From NCBI GenBank assembly GCA_017694215.1, contig JADIND010000053.1, positions 1 through 25,090 on the forward strand: a stretch of DNA of 25,090 bases, in the 5' to 3' direction. Under the pieces are notes generated by a model. It was not told the origin of the DNA. It worked only from the letters and a program-made list of their open reading frames with translations, and searched no databases. This stretch comes from Candidatus Scatousia excrementipullorum (GTDB taxonomy: Bacteria; Cyanobacteriota; Vampirovibrionia; Gastranaerophilales; Gastranaerophilaceae). Both the position numbers and the translations under genes were made by a program. Shown here in pieces: positions 1 to 7,371 of the stretch. Within the stretch, counting starts at the first letter, position 1. Each line of letters opens with the position of its first letter.

Positions 1-25
1 GTGTATATTAAAATAATTATTTTAT

Positions 26-64
26 AAACCGGTATTTCGAGTGTTATCAAAAATGCCGGTTTTA
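26..64. terminator. Bidirectional hairpin terminator after the GGDEF gene
   Basis: An inverted repeat pairs 26-35 (AAACCGGTAT) with 53-62 (ATGCCGGTTT), with one mismatch. It lies directly downstream of the minus-strand GGDEF gene. T-rich sequence follows on either strand, so it can end transcripts from both sides. Confidence 0.6.
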
Positions 65-69
65 AAATT

Positions 70-741
70 CTAAAAGATGATGAGTTTGTTCCTGCCGCTG
101 TTTTTTGCCTCGTAAAGGGCTTTGTCCGCATTATCAAGCAGCTGTCCTGCAGATTCTGTATCTTCGTTGACAGATGCCGCCCCTATACTTACAGTAATGT
201 TTAAATTTTTATCTTTGAATCTGAATTTTGCGTTTTGTATGTTGCAGCGTAATCTTTCAAGCGGAATTTTTGCATTTTCCGGTGAAGTTTCCGTTAAAAG
301 TACCACAAACTCCTCGCCCCCGTAGCGGAATACTATATCGGTTTTTCTGAAAGTGTCATATATTATGTAGGCTGTTTCTTTTAGAATATAATCACCGCAA
401 AGATGTCCGTATGTATCGTTTACTTTTTTAAAGAAATCTATGTCGATAACTGCAAGGCTTAAATTATTATTGTAGCGTTTTGCACGCAAAAATTCGCACT
501 CAAGTGTCGAATCAAGATGTCTGCGGTTGTAAAGTCCCGTGAGAGAATCAGTCAGCGAAAGATGTCTGGTGTGAGAATACATAAAGTTGATTTTTTTTAT
601 TACATCAAGTTTGTTATCTTCCGGTACCGGAAAATTCGCAATAATTTCTTCAATATTATGCTGGATTTCATCAAGAACTTCCGGCGGTATGTCAAAATCA
701 TTATTGCCGGCGTTGTTTATTGCTTCATCAATATCTGCCAT
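70..741 (-). CDS. Diguanylate cyclase (GGDEF domain)
   Basis: A 223-residue cytoplasmic protein that should make cyclic di-GMP from two GTP. The first ~60 residues are acidic and helical with no recognisable sensor. The GGDEF domain follows: the DSLTGLYNRR entry motif at 65-74, the metal-binding VIDIDFFKKVND stretch at 98-109, and the active-site loop GGEEF at 141-145. An RKTD at 132-135, five residues before GGEEF, fits the RxxD inhibitory I-site, so product feedback is expected. There is no signal peptide or membrane segment. The ATG at 741 follows a GGGAGAG ribosome binding site. It is divergent from the HD-domain gene across a 76-bp gap. The family assignment is secure; the input signal is unknown. 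Confidence 0.93.
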   Translation of the reverse strand: MADIDEAINNAGNNDFDIPPEVLDEIQHNIEEIIANFPVPEDNKLDVIKKINFMYSHTRHLSLTDSLTGLYNRRHLDSTLECEFLRAKRYNNNLSLAVIDIDFFKKVNDTYGHLCGDYILKETAYIIYDTFRKTDIVFRYGGEEFVVLLTETSPENAKIPLERLRCNIQNAKFRFKDKNLNITVSIGAASVNEDTESAGQLLDNADKALYEAKNSGRNKLIIF

Positions 742-779
742 ATCTCTCCCTTTATACGTTTTAAATTATAGCAAAAAAT

Positions 780-808
780 TTGCGGGTATTCTATTTTTTT
801 GATAAAAT
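780..808 (+). promoter_or_regulatory. Candidate promoter of the HD-domain gene
   Basis: TTGCGG at 780-785 and TAAAAT at 803-808 are separated by 17 bp. The -10 ends 9 nt before the ATG at 818, so the transcript would be nearly leaderless. No Shine-Dalgarno is visible before that ATG. Confidence 0.4.
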
Positions 809-817
809 TTACATAGT

Positions 818-1405
818 ATGAAATTGACCGTACAAGAGTTATTGGAAAAATTTTCAAACAAAACATCCCATCCTTATAATGTGCAAAAACTGTCTTTGAT
901 GTTGTTTGAGGAATTAAGTAAAAAAGTTTTTGAGATGGATGTTTCACACAAAAAACTGCTTGAAGCTGCAGCACTTTTGCATGATATAGGTTATTTTGCA
1001 GATGCAAAATCTCATAATAAACATTCGCAGGCTTTGATTGTGGAATACGGTCTGGAAGGGTTTTCAAAACACGAAAGAGATATGATTGCCTGTATATGCA
1101 GATATCACAGAGGAAGTCTTCCGGATAAAAACAAGCACGAACTCTACGGCAGCTTTGAAAAAAAAGACAGAAAAACCATAAAGCGTCTTGGCGGTATTAT
1201 ACGTCTTGCCGACGGTCTGGATAAAGCCCCGCATTCGTTGATTAGTGATATTAAAATAAATTTTGACCGCGAAAATAATATTATTGAAATAATTCTCATC
1301 CCCGTATCGCTCTCCGCTTCACTTGAGATTATGCCGGCAGTGAGAAAACGCGACCTTCTTGAGATAGGTTTTAAGGTTCAGAGCGTAATAAAAATTTCAA
1401 GATAG
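818..1405 (+). CDS. HD-domain phosphohydrolase (Ppx/GppA C-terminal-like)
   Basis: A 195-residue soluble protein with the metal-binding residues of the HD superfamily: LLHDIGYF (H55, D56), HNKH (H66, H69), YH at 96-97, and ADGLD at 131-135 supplying the last Asp. The spacing resembles the HD domain found at the C-terminus of exopolyphosphatase/pppGpp hydrolases, but the ASKHA phosphatase domain is missing, so it is a stand-alone HD protein. Likely substrates are nucleotides or phosphoesters; none can be assigned. Its divergent neighbour is a diguanylate cyclase. That makes a nucleotide-signalling role tempting, but the sequence gives no proof. The start has no Shine-Dalgarno. Confidence 0.8.
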   Translation: MKLTVQELLEKFSNKTSHPYNVQKLSLMLFEELSKKVFEMDVSHKKLLEAAALLHDIGYFADAKSHNKHSQALIVEYGLEGFSKHERDMIACICRYHRGSLPDKNKHELYGSFEKKDRKTIKRLGGIIRLADGLDKAPHSLISDIKINFDRENNIIEIILIPVSLSASLEIMPAVRKRDLLEIGFKVQSVIKISR

Positions 1406-1502
1406 TGTATTAAGTTTTGTAAAATTTTGAGAGATTTTGTAACATTTCTTCATGAAAATTACTTTATATATATAGTGGGGCAAAAATAAAAGGAAATGAA
1501 AA

Positions 1503-1793
1503 ATGAGTGGTTTCGATGTAAATGTTTTGAGTACAAAACCTATAATCAGAGAAGCTGCCAGCATGAATAACGACGGCGGAGCCGGCAATCTCGGTTATAT
1601 GGCACAGGGTGAACGGGATGACGAAGAAAAAAAACGCCGTTTTGATGAAAGCATCTTCAAACAAAAAGAAGAAGCCGATATTTTTACTTATCAAAAAGAT
1701 ATTAAATTGTCAGAAGACAAAGAAGCTTTTTCTCTCTCTAAATTTATTGCGGAAGTTATTTCTTCAATTCTTAATTTGTTCCGGAAAAAATAG
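1503..1793 (+). CDS. Small hypothetical protein, charged with amphipathic C-terminus
   Basis: A 96-residue protein that I do not recognise. Residues 1-35 are Gly/Asn-rich and polar, 36-75 are highly charged (Glu/Lys/Asp), and about 77-96 form a hydrophobic or amphipathic segment ending in FRKK, which could touch a membrane. There is no N-terminal signal peptide. The ATG follows a good AAAGGAAA ribosome binding site. The leader contains a GGGG (1477-1480) followed by an A-rich stretch, similar to the leaders of the LysM genes at 7372 and 23184. It is separated from the next small gene by about 70 bp and may be co-expressed with it. Confidence 0.65.
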   Translation: MSGFDVNVLSTKPIIREAASMNNDGGAGNLGYMAQGERDDEEKKRRFDESIFKQKEEADIFTYQKDIKLSEDKEAFSLSKFIAEVISSILNLFRKK

Positions 1794-1862
1794 CTTTACA
1801 AATTAAAATCTTCATAATATATTAAAAAGTGTTTGTTCTACACTAAATTAAAGGAAATTATT

Positions 1863-2216
1863 ATGAAGATTGATTTTAGACCCCAAAAACTTGTTTCTTC
1901 TTTGGTATCGGAAGAAAAAATTCCTAACGGAATAAGAAGAATTTTGCAAACAAACGGCAAAAAACCCAGAACTATTGATATGGAATTGTGCCGTCTGGAT
2001 TCATTCGGTGAAGTTTACCCTAAAGAATATTATGTTTCTTCATACAAGGTTTATAACACCAGAACAAGCCAACTGTTAAAATCTCTTGAACGAAACGTAA
2101 CAGGCAGTGCTAATTCCGAAAGCCTTGTAACAACACTTAATCTGCAGGGCAAGTACGATAAATCGCAGATTGTCAGAAATAATAAAAGTGTGACAGTAAT
2201 TGATTTGACAAAATAA
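1863..2216 (+). CDS. Small hypothetical protein
   Basis: A 117-residue protein with no family I recognise. It is basic in its first third and mixed alpha/beta by composition, with no cysteine cluster, membrane segment or signal peptide. The ATG at 1863 was preferred over an in-frame ATG at 1833. It has AAAGGAAA at the right distance, while the upstream one has no ribosome binding site. A clear intrinsic terminator follows 5 bp after the stop codon, so it ends a short transcription unit that may also include the 96-residue gene before it. Confidence 0.65.
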   Translation: MKIDFRPQKLVSSLVSEEKIPNGIRRILQTNGKKPRTIDMELCRLDSFGEVYPKEYYVSSYKVYNTRTSQLLKSLERNVTGSANSESLVTTLNLQGKYDKSQIVRNNKSVTVIDLTK

Positions 2217-2220
2217 TTAT

Positions 2221-2249
2221 TAAACCCGACAATAAAAGTCGGGTTTTAA
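2221..2249 (+). terminator. Intrinsic terminator between small ORF and hydrolase
   Basis: AAACCCGAC (2222-2230) pairs perfectly with GTCGGGTTT (2238-2246) around a 7-nt A-rich loop, and a short T-run follows. It sits 5 nt before the next start codon. Confidence 0.85.
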
Positions 2250-2251
2250 TT

Positions 2252-2974
2252 ATGAAAGAAATATTTTTCAGAACAAATGACGGTGTAAAAATTGCAGTAA
2301 ATCATTTTAAAGATGGTTTTGACCGGGTTGTTGTAATAGTGCCCGGCTGGTTTATGACAAAGGACAGCAAATCATTTCTGGAACTTTCAAAAGAATTTGC
2401 AAAAAGTTATGATGTTCTTACTATGGATTGCCGCGGGCATGGCAGAAGCGGAGGATATTATACTTTTACCGCAAAAGAGTTGAACGACTTGGAGCCTGTT
2501 ATTAAATTTGCCCGAGAGCACTACAGAGAGGTTTATCTGATGGGATTTTCTCTGGGCGGGGCACTGGCTGTACTTGAAGGGGCATTGAAAAAAGATGTAA
2601 GTAAAATAATTGCCGTATCAGCTCCGTGTGATTTCGGCAAAATAGAGAATCAAATGTGGCACCCTAACGCCTGGCTACCTACTTTAAAAAAGTTTGAACC
2701 GCAACGCTGGCTTTCAATAAGACCTTCAATAGTTATTCACAAAAAAATTAAACCCGTAAAAGTTGTAGACAGGATTAGCGTACCGGTATTGTTTGTCGCA
2801 GGCGGAAAAGATGTTACGGTAAAACCGTGGCATACAAAATTGTTGTATGAAAAAGCTCTTTGCAAAAAGTCTTTTAAACTGTTTGAAAATTCAATTCATG
2901 CCGAAGACATTTTTCTGGAGCAAAAGAAAAATTTCACGGAATTTTGTAAAAGCTGGCTGGAAATACAGTCATAA
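2252..2974 (+). CDS. Alpha/beta hydrolase (serine hydrolase)
   Basis: A 240-residue soluble enzyme of the alpha/beta-hydrolase fold. The nucleophile elbow is GFSLGG at 98-103 with Ser100. The likely acid is Asp187 in GGKDVTV and the likely base is His216 in SIHAEDI. GWF at 32-34 should form the oxyanion hole, and the RGHGRSGG loop at 61-68 is typical of the family. There is no signal peptide, so it acts in the cytoplasm on an unknown ester, thioester or peptide. The ATG at 2252 lies 5 nt after a terminator hairpin, with no Shine-Dalgarno and no room for a promoter downstream of that hairpin. How it is expressed is unclear. Confidence 0.88.
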   Translation: MKEIFFRTNDGVKIAVNHFKDGFDRVVVIVPGWFMTKDSKSFLELSKEFAKSYDVLTMDCRGHGRSGGYYTFTAKELNDLEPVIKFAREHYREVYLMGFSLGGALAVLEGALKKDVSKIIAVSAPCDFGKIENQMWHPNAWLPTLKKFEPQRWLSIRPSIVIHKKIKPVKVVDRISVPVLFVAGGKDVTVKPWHTKLLYEKALCKKSFKLFENSIHAEDIFLEQKKNFTEFCKSWLEIQS

Positions 2975-3002
2975 AGTCAGCGGTATGTGCTTTTTCCTTG
3001 TG

Positions 3003-3031
3003 ATAACCGGCGGAAAAATTTCCGGTTTTTG
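3003..3031 (+). terminator. Intrinsic terminator after the hydrolase
   Basis: AACCGG at 3005-3010 pairs with CCGGTT at 3022-3027, followed by a T-run to 3030. It lies about 30 bp after the hydrolase stop. Confidence 0.7.
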
Positions 3032-3090
3032 TGTTTAAAAATATACCCTGTCAGGTAATTGTTTAATACAATTTTAATCATAAAATTGTT

Positions 3091-4500
3091 TTGATGATAA
3101 ATTTAATTAAACAAACGAATAATAATAAGGTTATATTTGTCAAAAAAATTTCGGATTTGAAAAAATCAAAGGATTTACAAACCAAAAAACTTTGCATAAT
3201 CAAGACGGATTTTACGGATTTACACGGACTGAAAGCTATCCGTCAAAAGTATCCGGAGCTTGAAATATGGCTTTGTTCAAACGAGATTTCCAGAAAGAAT
3301 ATTTTGGTTGCCAACAGCTTCGGGATAAAAAATGTTATTCCGTATCCGTTTGATATGAAAATAATTAACGAATTTTTTAAAAATAAAACAGAAGAAGAAC
3401 CGCCGGCATGTGTGTTGGAAAATCAATCGTGGCTGACAGGGCAGAAGATTATGATAGTGGATGACAATCCTATGAATGTCGAGCTTCTTGCAGAAACTCT
3501 CTCTGGTTCGGGGATGAAAATTTCGACCTTTTTAAAACCGCTTGATGCCGGAATAGCCGCAGGGAAAGAAAAATTCGATTTGTTTCTGCTGGATATTATG
3601 ATGCCTGATATGTCAGGTTTTGAGCTTGCAAAAATTATAAAAGACTCCGAACTTAACGAAGATACGCCCATTATGTTTATTTCGGCATTGTCCGATTCTG
3701 AGAATAAAATTACGGGTTACAATATAGGTTCCTGTGCATATATTGAAAAGCCGTTTGATATAAATGTTGTGCGGTCGCAGATAATAAATACGCTTAAAAC
3801 AAAGCAGCTTCAAAACGCAATGAATCATAAAAAAGAATCATTCATCGCAATGGTGACGCATGATTTGAAAGCTCCGGTGAAAGCAGAAATTGCCGCACTC
3901 GAAATGCTTGCCCAAAACTATATGCATTCGGCAAATGAATTTGAAAAAGAAATCGTAGGCGACCTGTTGGGTGCTTCAAAATATATGAAGAATCTTCTTG
4001 ATAATGTTTTGAACAAATATTCCTTCGATAATAATGAGATTATGCTTAATAAAGAAAAATATGTGCTTGATAACCTTATTATTGAAAGTGTTGAAGAAAC
4101 GAAATACCTTATGAAAGAAAAAGGGCTGAAATTTGATTATGTAAATAAGACCAGAAAAAGTTCCGCAGCCATTGATTATCTTGAAATAAAAAGGGTCGTA
4201 CATAATCTTTTAATGAATGCGATAGAATATTCACCGAAAAATTCCGAAATTACTATAGAACTTTCGGAAAACAAAAAATATTTTGTCTTTTCTGTAAAAA
4301 ATCGCAGCAAAGGTATTCCGCTGGGAAATCCCGATGACATTTTCAACAAGTTTGTATCATATGCAAACAAACATAAAAAAGTCGGTTCCGGACTCGGATT
4401 GTATATCGCAAAAAGAATAATAGACGCCCACAACGGCACAATACATATTGATACAAAACAAAAAGATTACATCAGATTTGTTTTCACATTGCCGAAATAA
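3091..4500 (+). CDS. Hybrid sensor: pseudo-receiver, receiver, histidine kinase
   Basis: A 469-residue cytoplasmic two-component protein. Residues ~1-100 look like a degenerate receiver fold without the phospho-acceptor site. Residues 118-235 are a full receiver: acidic pocket D124/D125, phospho-acceptor D168 in LLDIMMPDMSG, and conserved K220. A HisKA domain follows (H257 in VTHDLKAPV), then an HATPase with N-box N376 and G-box GSGLGL at 432-437. The order receiver-then-kinase is the reverse of most hybrid kinases, and no membrane segment or periplasmic sensor is present. It probably takes its input through the N-terminal receiver from another kinase. No cognate regulator lies nearby. A second ATG follows directly (3094), so the exact start is uncertain by one codon. 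Confidence 0.9.
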   Translation: MMINLIKQTNNNKVIFVKKISDLKKSKDLQTKKLCIIKTDFTDLHGLKAIRQKYPELEIWLCSNEISRKNILVANSFGIKNVIPYPFDMKIINEFFKNKTEEEPPACVLENQSWLTGQKIMIVDDNPMNVELLAETLSGSGMKISTFLKPLDAGIAAGKEKFDLFLLDIMMPDMSGFELAKIIKDSELNEDTPIMFISALSDSENKITGYNIGSCAYIEKPFDINVVRSQIINTLKTKQLQNAMNHKKESFIAMVTHDLKAPVKAEIAALEMLAQNYMHSANEFEKEIVGDLLGASKYMKNLLDNVLNKYSFDNNEIMLNKEKYVLDNLIIESVEETKYLMKEKGLKFDYVNKTRKSSAAIDYLEIKRVVHNLLMNAIEYSPKNSEITIELSENKKYFVFSVKNRSKGIPLGNPDDIFNKFVSYANKHKKVGSGLGLYIAKRIIDAHNGTIHIDTKQKDYIRFVFTLPK

Positions 4501-4541
4501 ATTTAATTCATATAATGCATTAAAAAAGAAAGTGAACCATT

Positions 4542-4547
4542 TATAAT
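4542..4547 (+). promoter_or_regulatory. TATAAT -10 box of the Xer gene
   Basis: A perfect TATAAT ends 7 nt before the ATG at 4555, and no Shine-Dalgarno is present. No convincing -35 is visible. The position predicts a transcript starting at or next to the start codon. Confidence 0.5.
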
Positions 4548-4554
4548 AAAAAAT

Positions 4555-5421
4555 ATGGATGTACAGGTTTTAGCAGAATATATCGAGTTTTTGGAAGTGG
4601 AAAAAGGGCTTGCAAAGAATACTCTTGATGCTTATAAGTGCGATTTGGAAGAATTTATTGAATTTTGTGTGAAAAGAAATCTAACCTGTTTTGAGAACGT
4701 AAAAAGAAGTGATTTGAATGCATATATTCTGCAAATGCACGAAAAAAAATATTTACCTGCTTCCGTTATGAGGAAAATTGCATCGTTAAGAGGGTTTTTC
4801 AAATGGATGAACGCAAATGAAATAATAAGTTCCAATCCCGCACTGACTATTGAGCAGCCAAAGCTTCCGAAACGTCTGCCGAAAGTAATGACCGTGGAGG
4901 AAATAAATGCAATTTTGAATCAGAATCTAACGGAAATTCAGTCTGTTATTCTTGAACTTCTTTACGGCTGCGGGCTCAGGGTATCAGAACTTGTGAATTT
5001 GAAAGTTTCGGATATTGATATTAAATCAAAATACCTTCAGTGTATAGGGAAGGGTTCAAAAGAGAGGCTTGTGCCTCTGGGTAAAAAAGCTGTTTCGGCA
5101 TTGAATAAATTTCTGCCTAAAAGAGATTTTTCAGTAAAAAAATATAATTTAAAAACAAAAAATTTATTGATAAATAATGAGGGCAGACAGCTTACACGGC
5201 AGGATGTTTACACTTTTATAAGCGAACAGGGGAAAAAAATTCACAAACACATTTCACCTCACACCCTCCGGCACAGCTTTGCGACGCATCTGCTGGAAAA
5301 CGGTGCCGATTTAAGGGTTGTGCAGGAACTTCTCGGGCACAGCAATGTTTCCACAACCCAGTTATACACCCATATAAGCAAAAAACGTTTAAAAGATGTT
5401 TACTTTGCAATAAACGGTTGA
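4555..5421 (+). CDS. xerD: Xer-type tyrosine recombinase (XerC/XerD)
   Basis: A 288-residue site-specific recombinase of normal Xer length, expected to resolve chromosome dimers at dif with FtsK. The N-terminal SAM-like core-binding domain spans ~1-100. The catalytic domain holds the full set: R142 in GCGLRVSEL, K166 in GKGSKE, H236 and R239 in HTLRH, H262 in LLGHSNVSTTQ, and nucleophile Y271. Housekeeping spacing and the lack of phage or integron genes nearby argue for the chromosomal Xer role rather than a mobile integrase. Whether it is XerC or XerD, or the sole Xer of the genome, cannot be told here. The BioD-like gene follows after 17 bp. Confidence 0.9.
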   Translation: MDVQVLAEYIEFLEVEKGLAKNTLDAYKCDLEEFIEFCVKRNLTCFENVKRSDLNAYILQMHEKKYLPASVMRKIASLRGFFKWMNANEIISSNPALTIEQPKLPKRLPKVMTVEEINAILNQNLTEIQSVILELLYGCGLRVSELVNLKVSDIDIKSKYLQCIGKGSKERLVPLGKKAVSALNKFLPKRDFSVKKYNLKTKNLLINNEGRQLTRQDVYTFISEQGKKIHKHISPHTLRHSFATHLLENGADLRVVQELLGHSNVSTTQLYTHISKKRLKDVYFAING

Positions 5422-5438
5422 CATGATAGGATGAGGCT

Positions 5439-6158
5439 ATGTTAGGACTATTTTTGACAGGCGTAAGACCGAATTCCGGAAAAACATTTGTAACAGCAGG
5501 GCTTGCCGCGACAATGCAGAGCCTCGGATATTCCACATGTGTCTACAAGCCTGTCGAAACAGGTGCCGTTGAAAAGGAAGGATATATTCTCGCTCCTGAT
5601 TTAGTTTACGTAAGAAATGCCGATAAAAATATTACCACATACTGCAGCTATTTGTTCAAAAGCTGTAACCTTCCCTGCTTTGCGGCTCAGGAAGAAAACA
5701 AAGAAATCAATAAAGATGTCATATTTCAGGACTTTTACAGTATAACCGATGATTTTGAATGTATTCTTGTAAACGGTGTGGACGGACTTTCCATCCCTTA
5801 CGGCAAAGATTTTTATGAAGAAAATGTTATCCGGATATTAAATCTGCCGCTTTTACTTGTTGCATCACCGATAAAATCTTCTCTGAGCGACATATTAATG
5901 ACCATAGAACACGCCAGAACAAAGAATATTACCATACGCGGAATAATTCTGAACGATTGTCCTTTCGGGACGGATGATGTCAATATAAACAGTCTGCCGA
6001 ACCTTATAGAACAGCATTCCGGAGTTAGGGTTCTCGGTATAATTCCGCATATTGACTCAATCACAAGGATAAAACCAGAGGATATGATTGCATATATCCT
6101 TTCCGGAGTTGATATTGAATCAGTTTTTGACGTAAAAATAGCTAAACTAAGCTGCTGA
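5439..6158 (+). CDS. bioD: BioD-like ATPase (dethiobiotin synthetase family)
   Basis: A 239-residue P-loop protein resembling dethiobiotin synthetase, which makes the ureido ring of dethiobiotin from DAPA, CO2 and ATP. The Walker A-like GVRPNSGKT lies at 8-16, and the catalytic-type YKPVETG at 36-42 contains K38. ILVNGVDGLSIP occupies the place of the usual VEGAGG motif. The family's magnesium/phosphate-contacting Glu there appears to be Asn112, so activity as BioD is not certain. Related folds such as the N-terminal domain of some phosphotransacetylases and cobyrinate synthases remain possible. The start is supported by AGGATGAGG just upstream. It probably shares a transcript with the Xer gene. 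No other biotin gene lies in the window. Confidence 0.7.
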   Translation: MLGLFLTGVRPNSGKTFVTAGLAATMQSLGYSTCVYKPVETGAVEKEGYILAPDLVYVRNADKNITTYCSYLFKSCNLPCFAAQEENKEINKDVIFQDFYSITDDFECILVNGVDGLSIPYGKDFYEENVIRILNLPLLLVASPIKSSLSDILMTIEHARTKNITIRGIILNDCPFGTDDVNINSLPNLIEQHSGVRVLGIIPHIDSITRIKPEDMIAYILSGVDIESVFDVKIAKLSC

Positions 6159-6175
6159 CAGATTTTCCGGAAGGA

Positions 6176-7129
6176 TTATTCCTGGAGAAAACAGGCAGAA
6201 ATATGGTTTTCGCCGACTTGATATTCCGGCGGAACTTTTTCCGTACATATTTCCATACACTGTTTGCATCGCGGATGGAATTTGCAGCCCTCAATAATTT
6301 GTTGAATGCTTGGTGGCTGGCCTGTTATTGTTTCAAGACTCTTTTCCCTGTTTGAAGGAAGTGAATTTAACAGTGCAAGCGAATACGGATGTGTTGGATT
6401 TTCAAAAAATTCTTTTGCCGGTGCTTTTTCAACAATTCTGCCCGCATACATAACTGCTACGTTATCTGCATTTTCTTTTACAAGTGCTAAATCATGTGTT
6501 ATCAAAAGAATTGCGGTACCGCGTTCTTTTTTTATTTTTTGCAGTAAACTCATTATCTGTGCCTGAATTGTAACATCCAGTGCAGTCGTAGGTTCGTCCG
6601 CAATAAGGATTTCAGCATTGCAGGCAAGTGCCATTGCAATAATTGCACGCTGTTTCATTCCGCCGGAAAATTCATGCGGATATGCCTTCAACCTTTCCTC
6701 TGCAGAAGGAATTTGTACGGCTTCAAATGCTTCCACAGCTTTTTTATGAGCCTCTTTTCCCTTTAAATTCTGGTGGATCTTCAACACCTCTAAAAGCTGG
6801 TCGCCTACAGTAAAAAGCGGGTTCAAAGAAGTCATCGGATCCTGCGGAATAAGTGCAATTTTGGAACCGCGTATGTGCTGCAGCTCTTTGCAGCTTAATT
6901 TTAACAAATCCTGATTTTCAAACGTAATTACTCCGGAAGTTATACCGGCATTTTTGGGTAAAAGCTGCAATATACTCATTGCACTTATTGTTTTGCCGCA
7001 TCCTGATTCTCCGACAAGTGCAAGCATTTCCCCCTTATTTAAAGAAAATGTTACGTCAAATAACGCCTGTTTAAAACCGTTTTCGCAGTAAAACCCGAGA
7101 TTTAAGTTTTCAACATCCAATAACTTCAT
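6176..7129 (-). CDS. Oligopeptide/dipeptide ABC transporter ATPase (OppD/DppD type)
   Basis: A 317-residue ATPase of a peptide or nickel importer, acting on the inner membrane face. Walker A GESGCGKT at 40-47, Q-loop Q96, signature FSGGMKQR at 154-161, Walker B ILIADEP at 174-180, and switch H212 are all present. The C-terminal GCKFHPRC at 281-288 with two more cysteines (291, 295) matches the oligo_HPY extension of OppD/DppD, where cysteines can hold an Fe-S cluster. No permease, binding protein or OppF partner lies in the window, so the rest of the transporter is elsewhere. It converges on the BioD-like gene with 17 bp between the stops. TATAAT lies 6 nt before the ATG, with no Shine-Dalgarno. 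Confidence 0.92.
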   Translation of the reverse strand: MKLLDVENLNLGFYCENGFKQALFDVTFSLNKGEMLALVGESGCGKTISAMSILQLLPKNAGITSGVITFENQDLLKLSCKELQHIRGSKIALIPQDPMTSLNPLFTVGDQLLEVLKIHQNLKGKEAHKKAVEAFEAVQIPSAEERLKAYPHEFSGGMKQRAIIAMALACNAEILIADEPTTALDVTIQAQIMSLLQKIKKERGTAILLITHDLALVKENADNVAVMYAGRIVEKAPAKEFFENPTHPYSLALLNSLPSNREKSLETITGQPPSIQQIIEGCKFHPRCKQCMEICTEKVPPEYQVGENHISACFLQE

Positions 7130-7135
7130 AAAAAT

Positions 7136-7141
7136 ATTATA
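7136..7141 (-). promoter_or_regulatory. TATAAT -10 box of the ABC ATPase gene
   Basis: Read on the minus strand this is TATAAT, ending 6 nt before the ATG at 7129. No Shine-Dalgarno is present and the -35 is poor. Transcription would begin at the start codon. Confidence 0.45.
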
Positions 7142-7371
7142 GCTTAATTAGTATTATTTGTAATCACCAAAAAGATACTTTTTGGATTTGTTAAGAATTA
7201 TTAATAAGTTTTTAAATTTTAAAAAACACCTAATTACAAGCATTTCCGGCATGTATTCCATGAAAAAATGTGTCAGTACATGCAATTTTTAAGGAAAAAA
7301 TTTTTTTATAAAAGCATAGGGGATAAAAATTAAAGAATTTTCTTTCACGGGGAAAATGGAAAGGGGAAAAA

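Noticed and set aside
1397..1694. Two minus-strand frames between the HD gene and the 96-residue gene
   Set aside because: They are Phe/Ile-rich antisense shadows of an AT-rich coding region on the plus strand, and no promoter or ribosome binding site supports them.
4555..5421. Xer-like recombinase as a phage or island integrase
   Set aside because: Its length and motif spacing match housekeeping Xer, and no att repeats, tRNA or phage genes are nearby.
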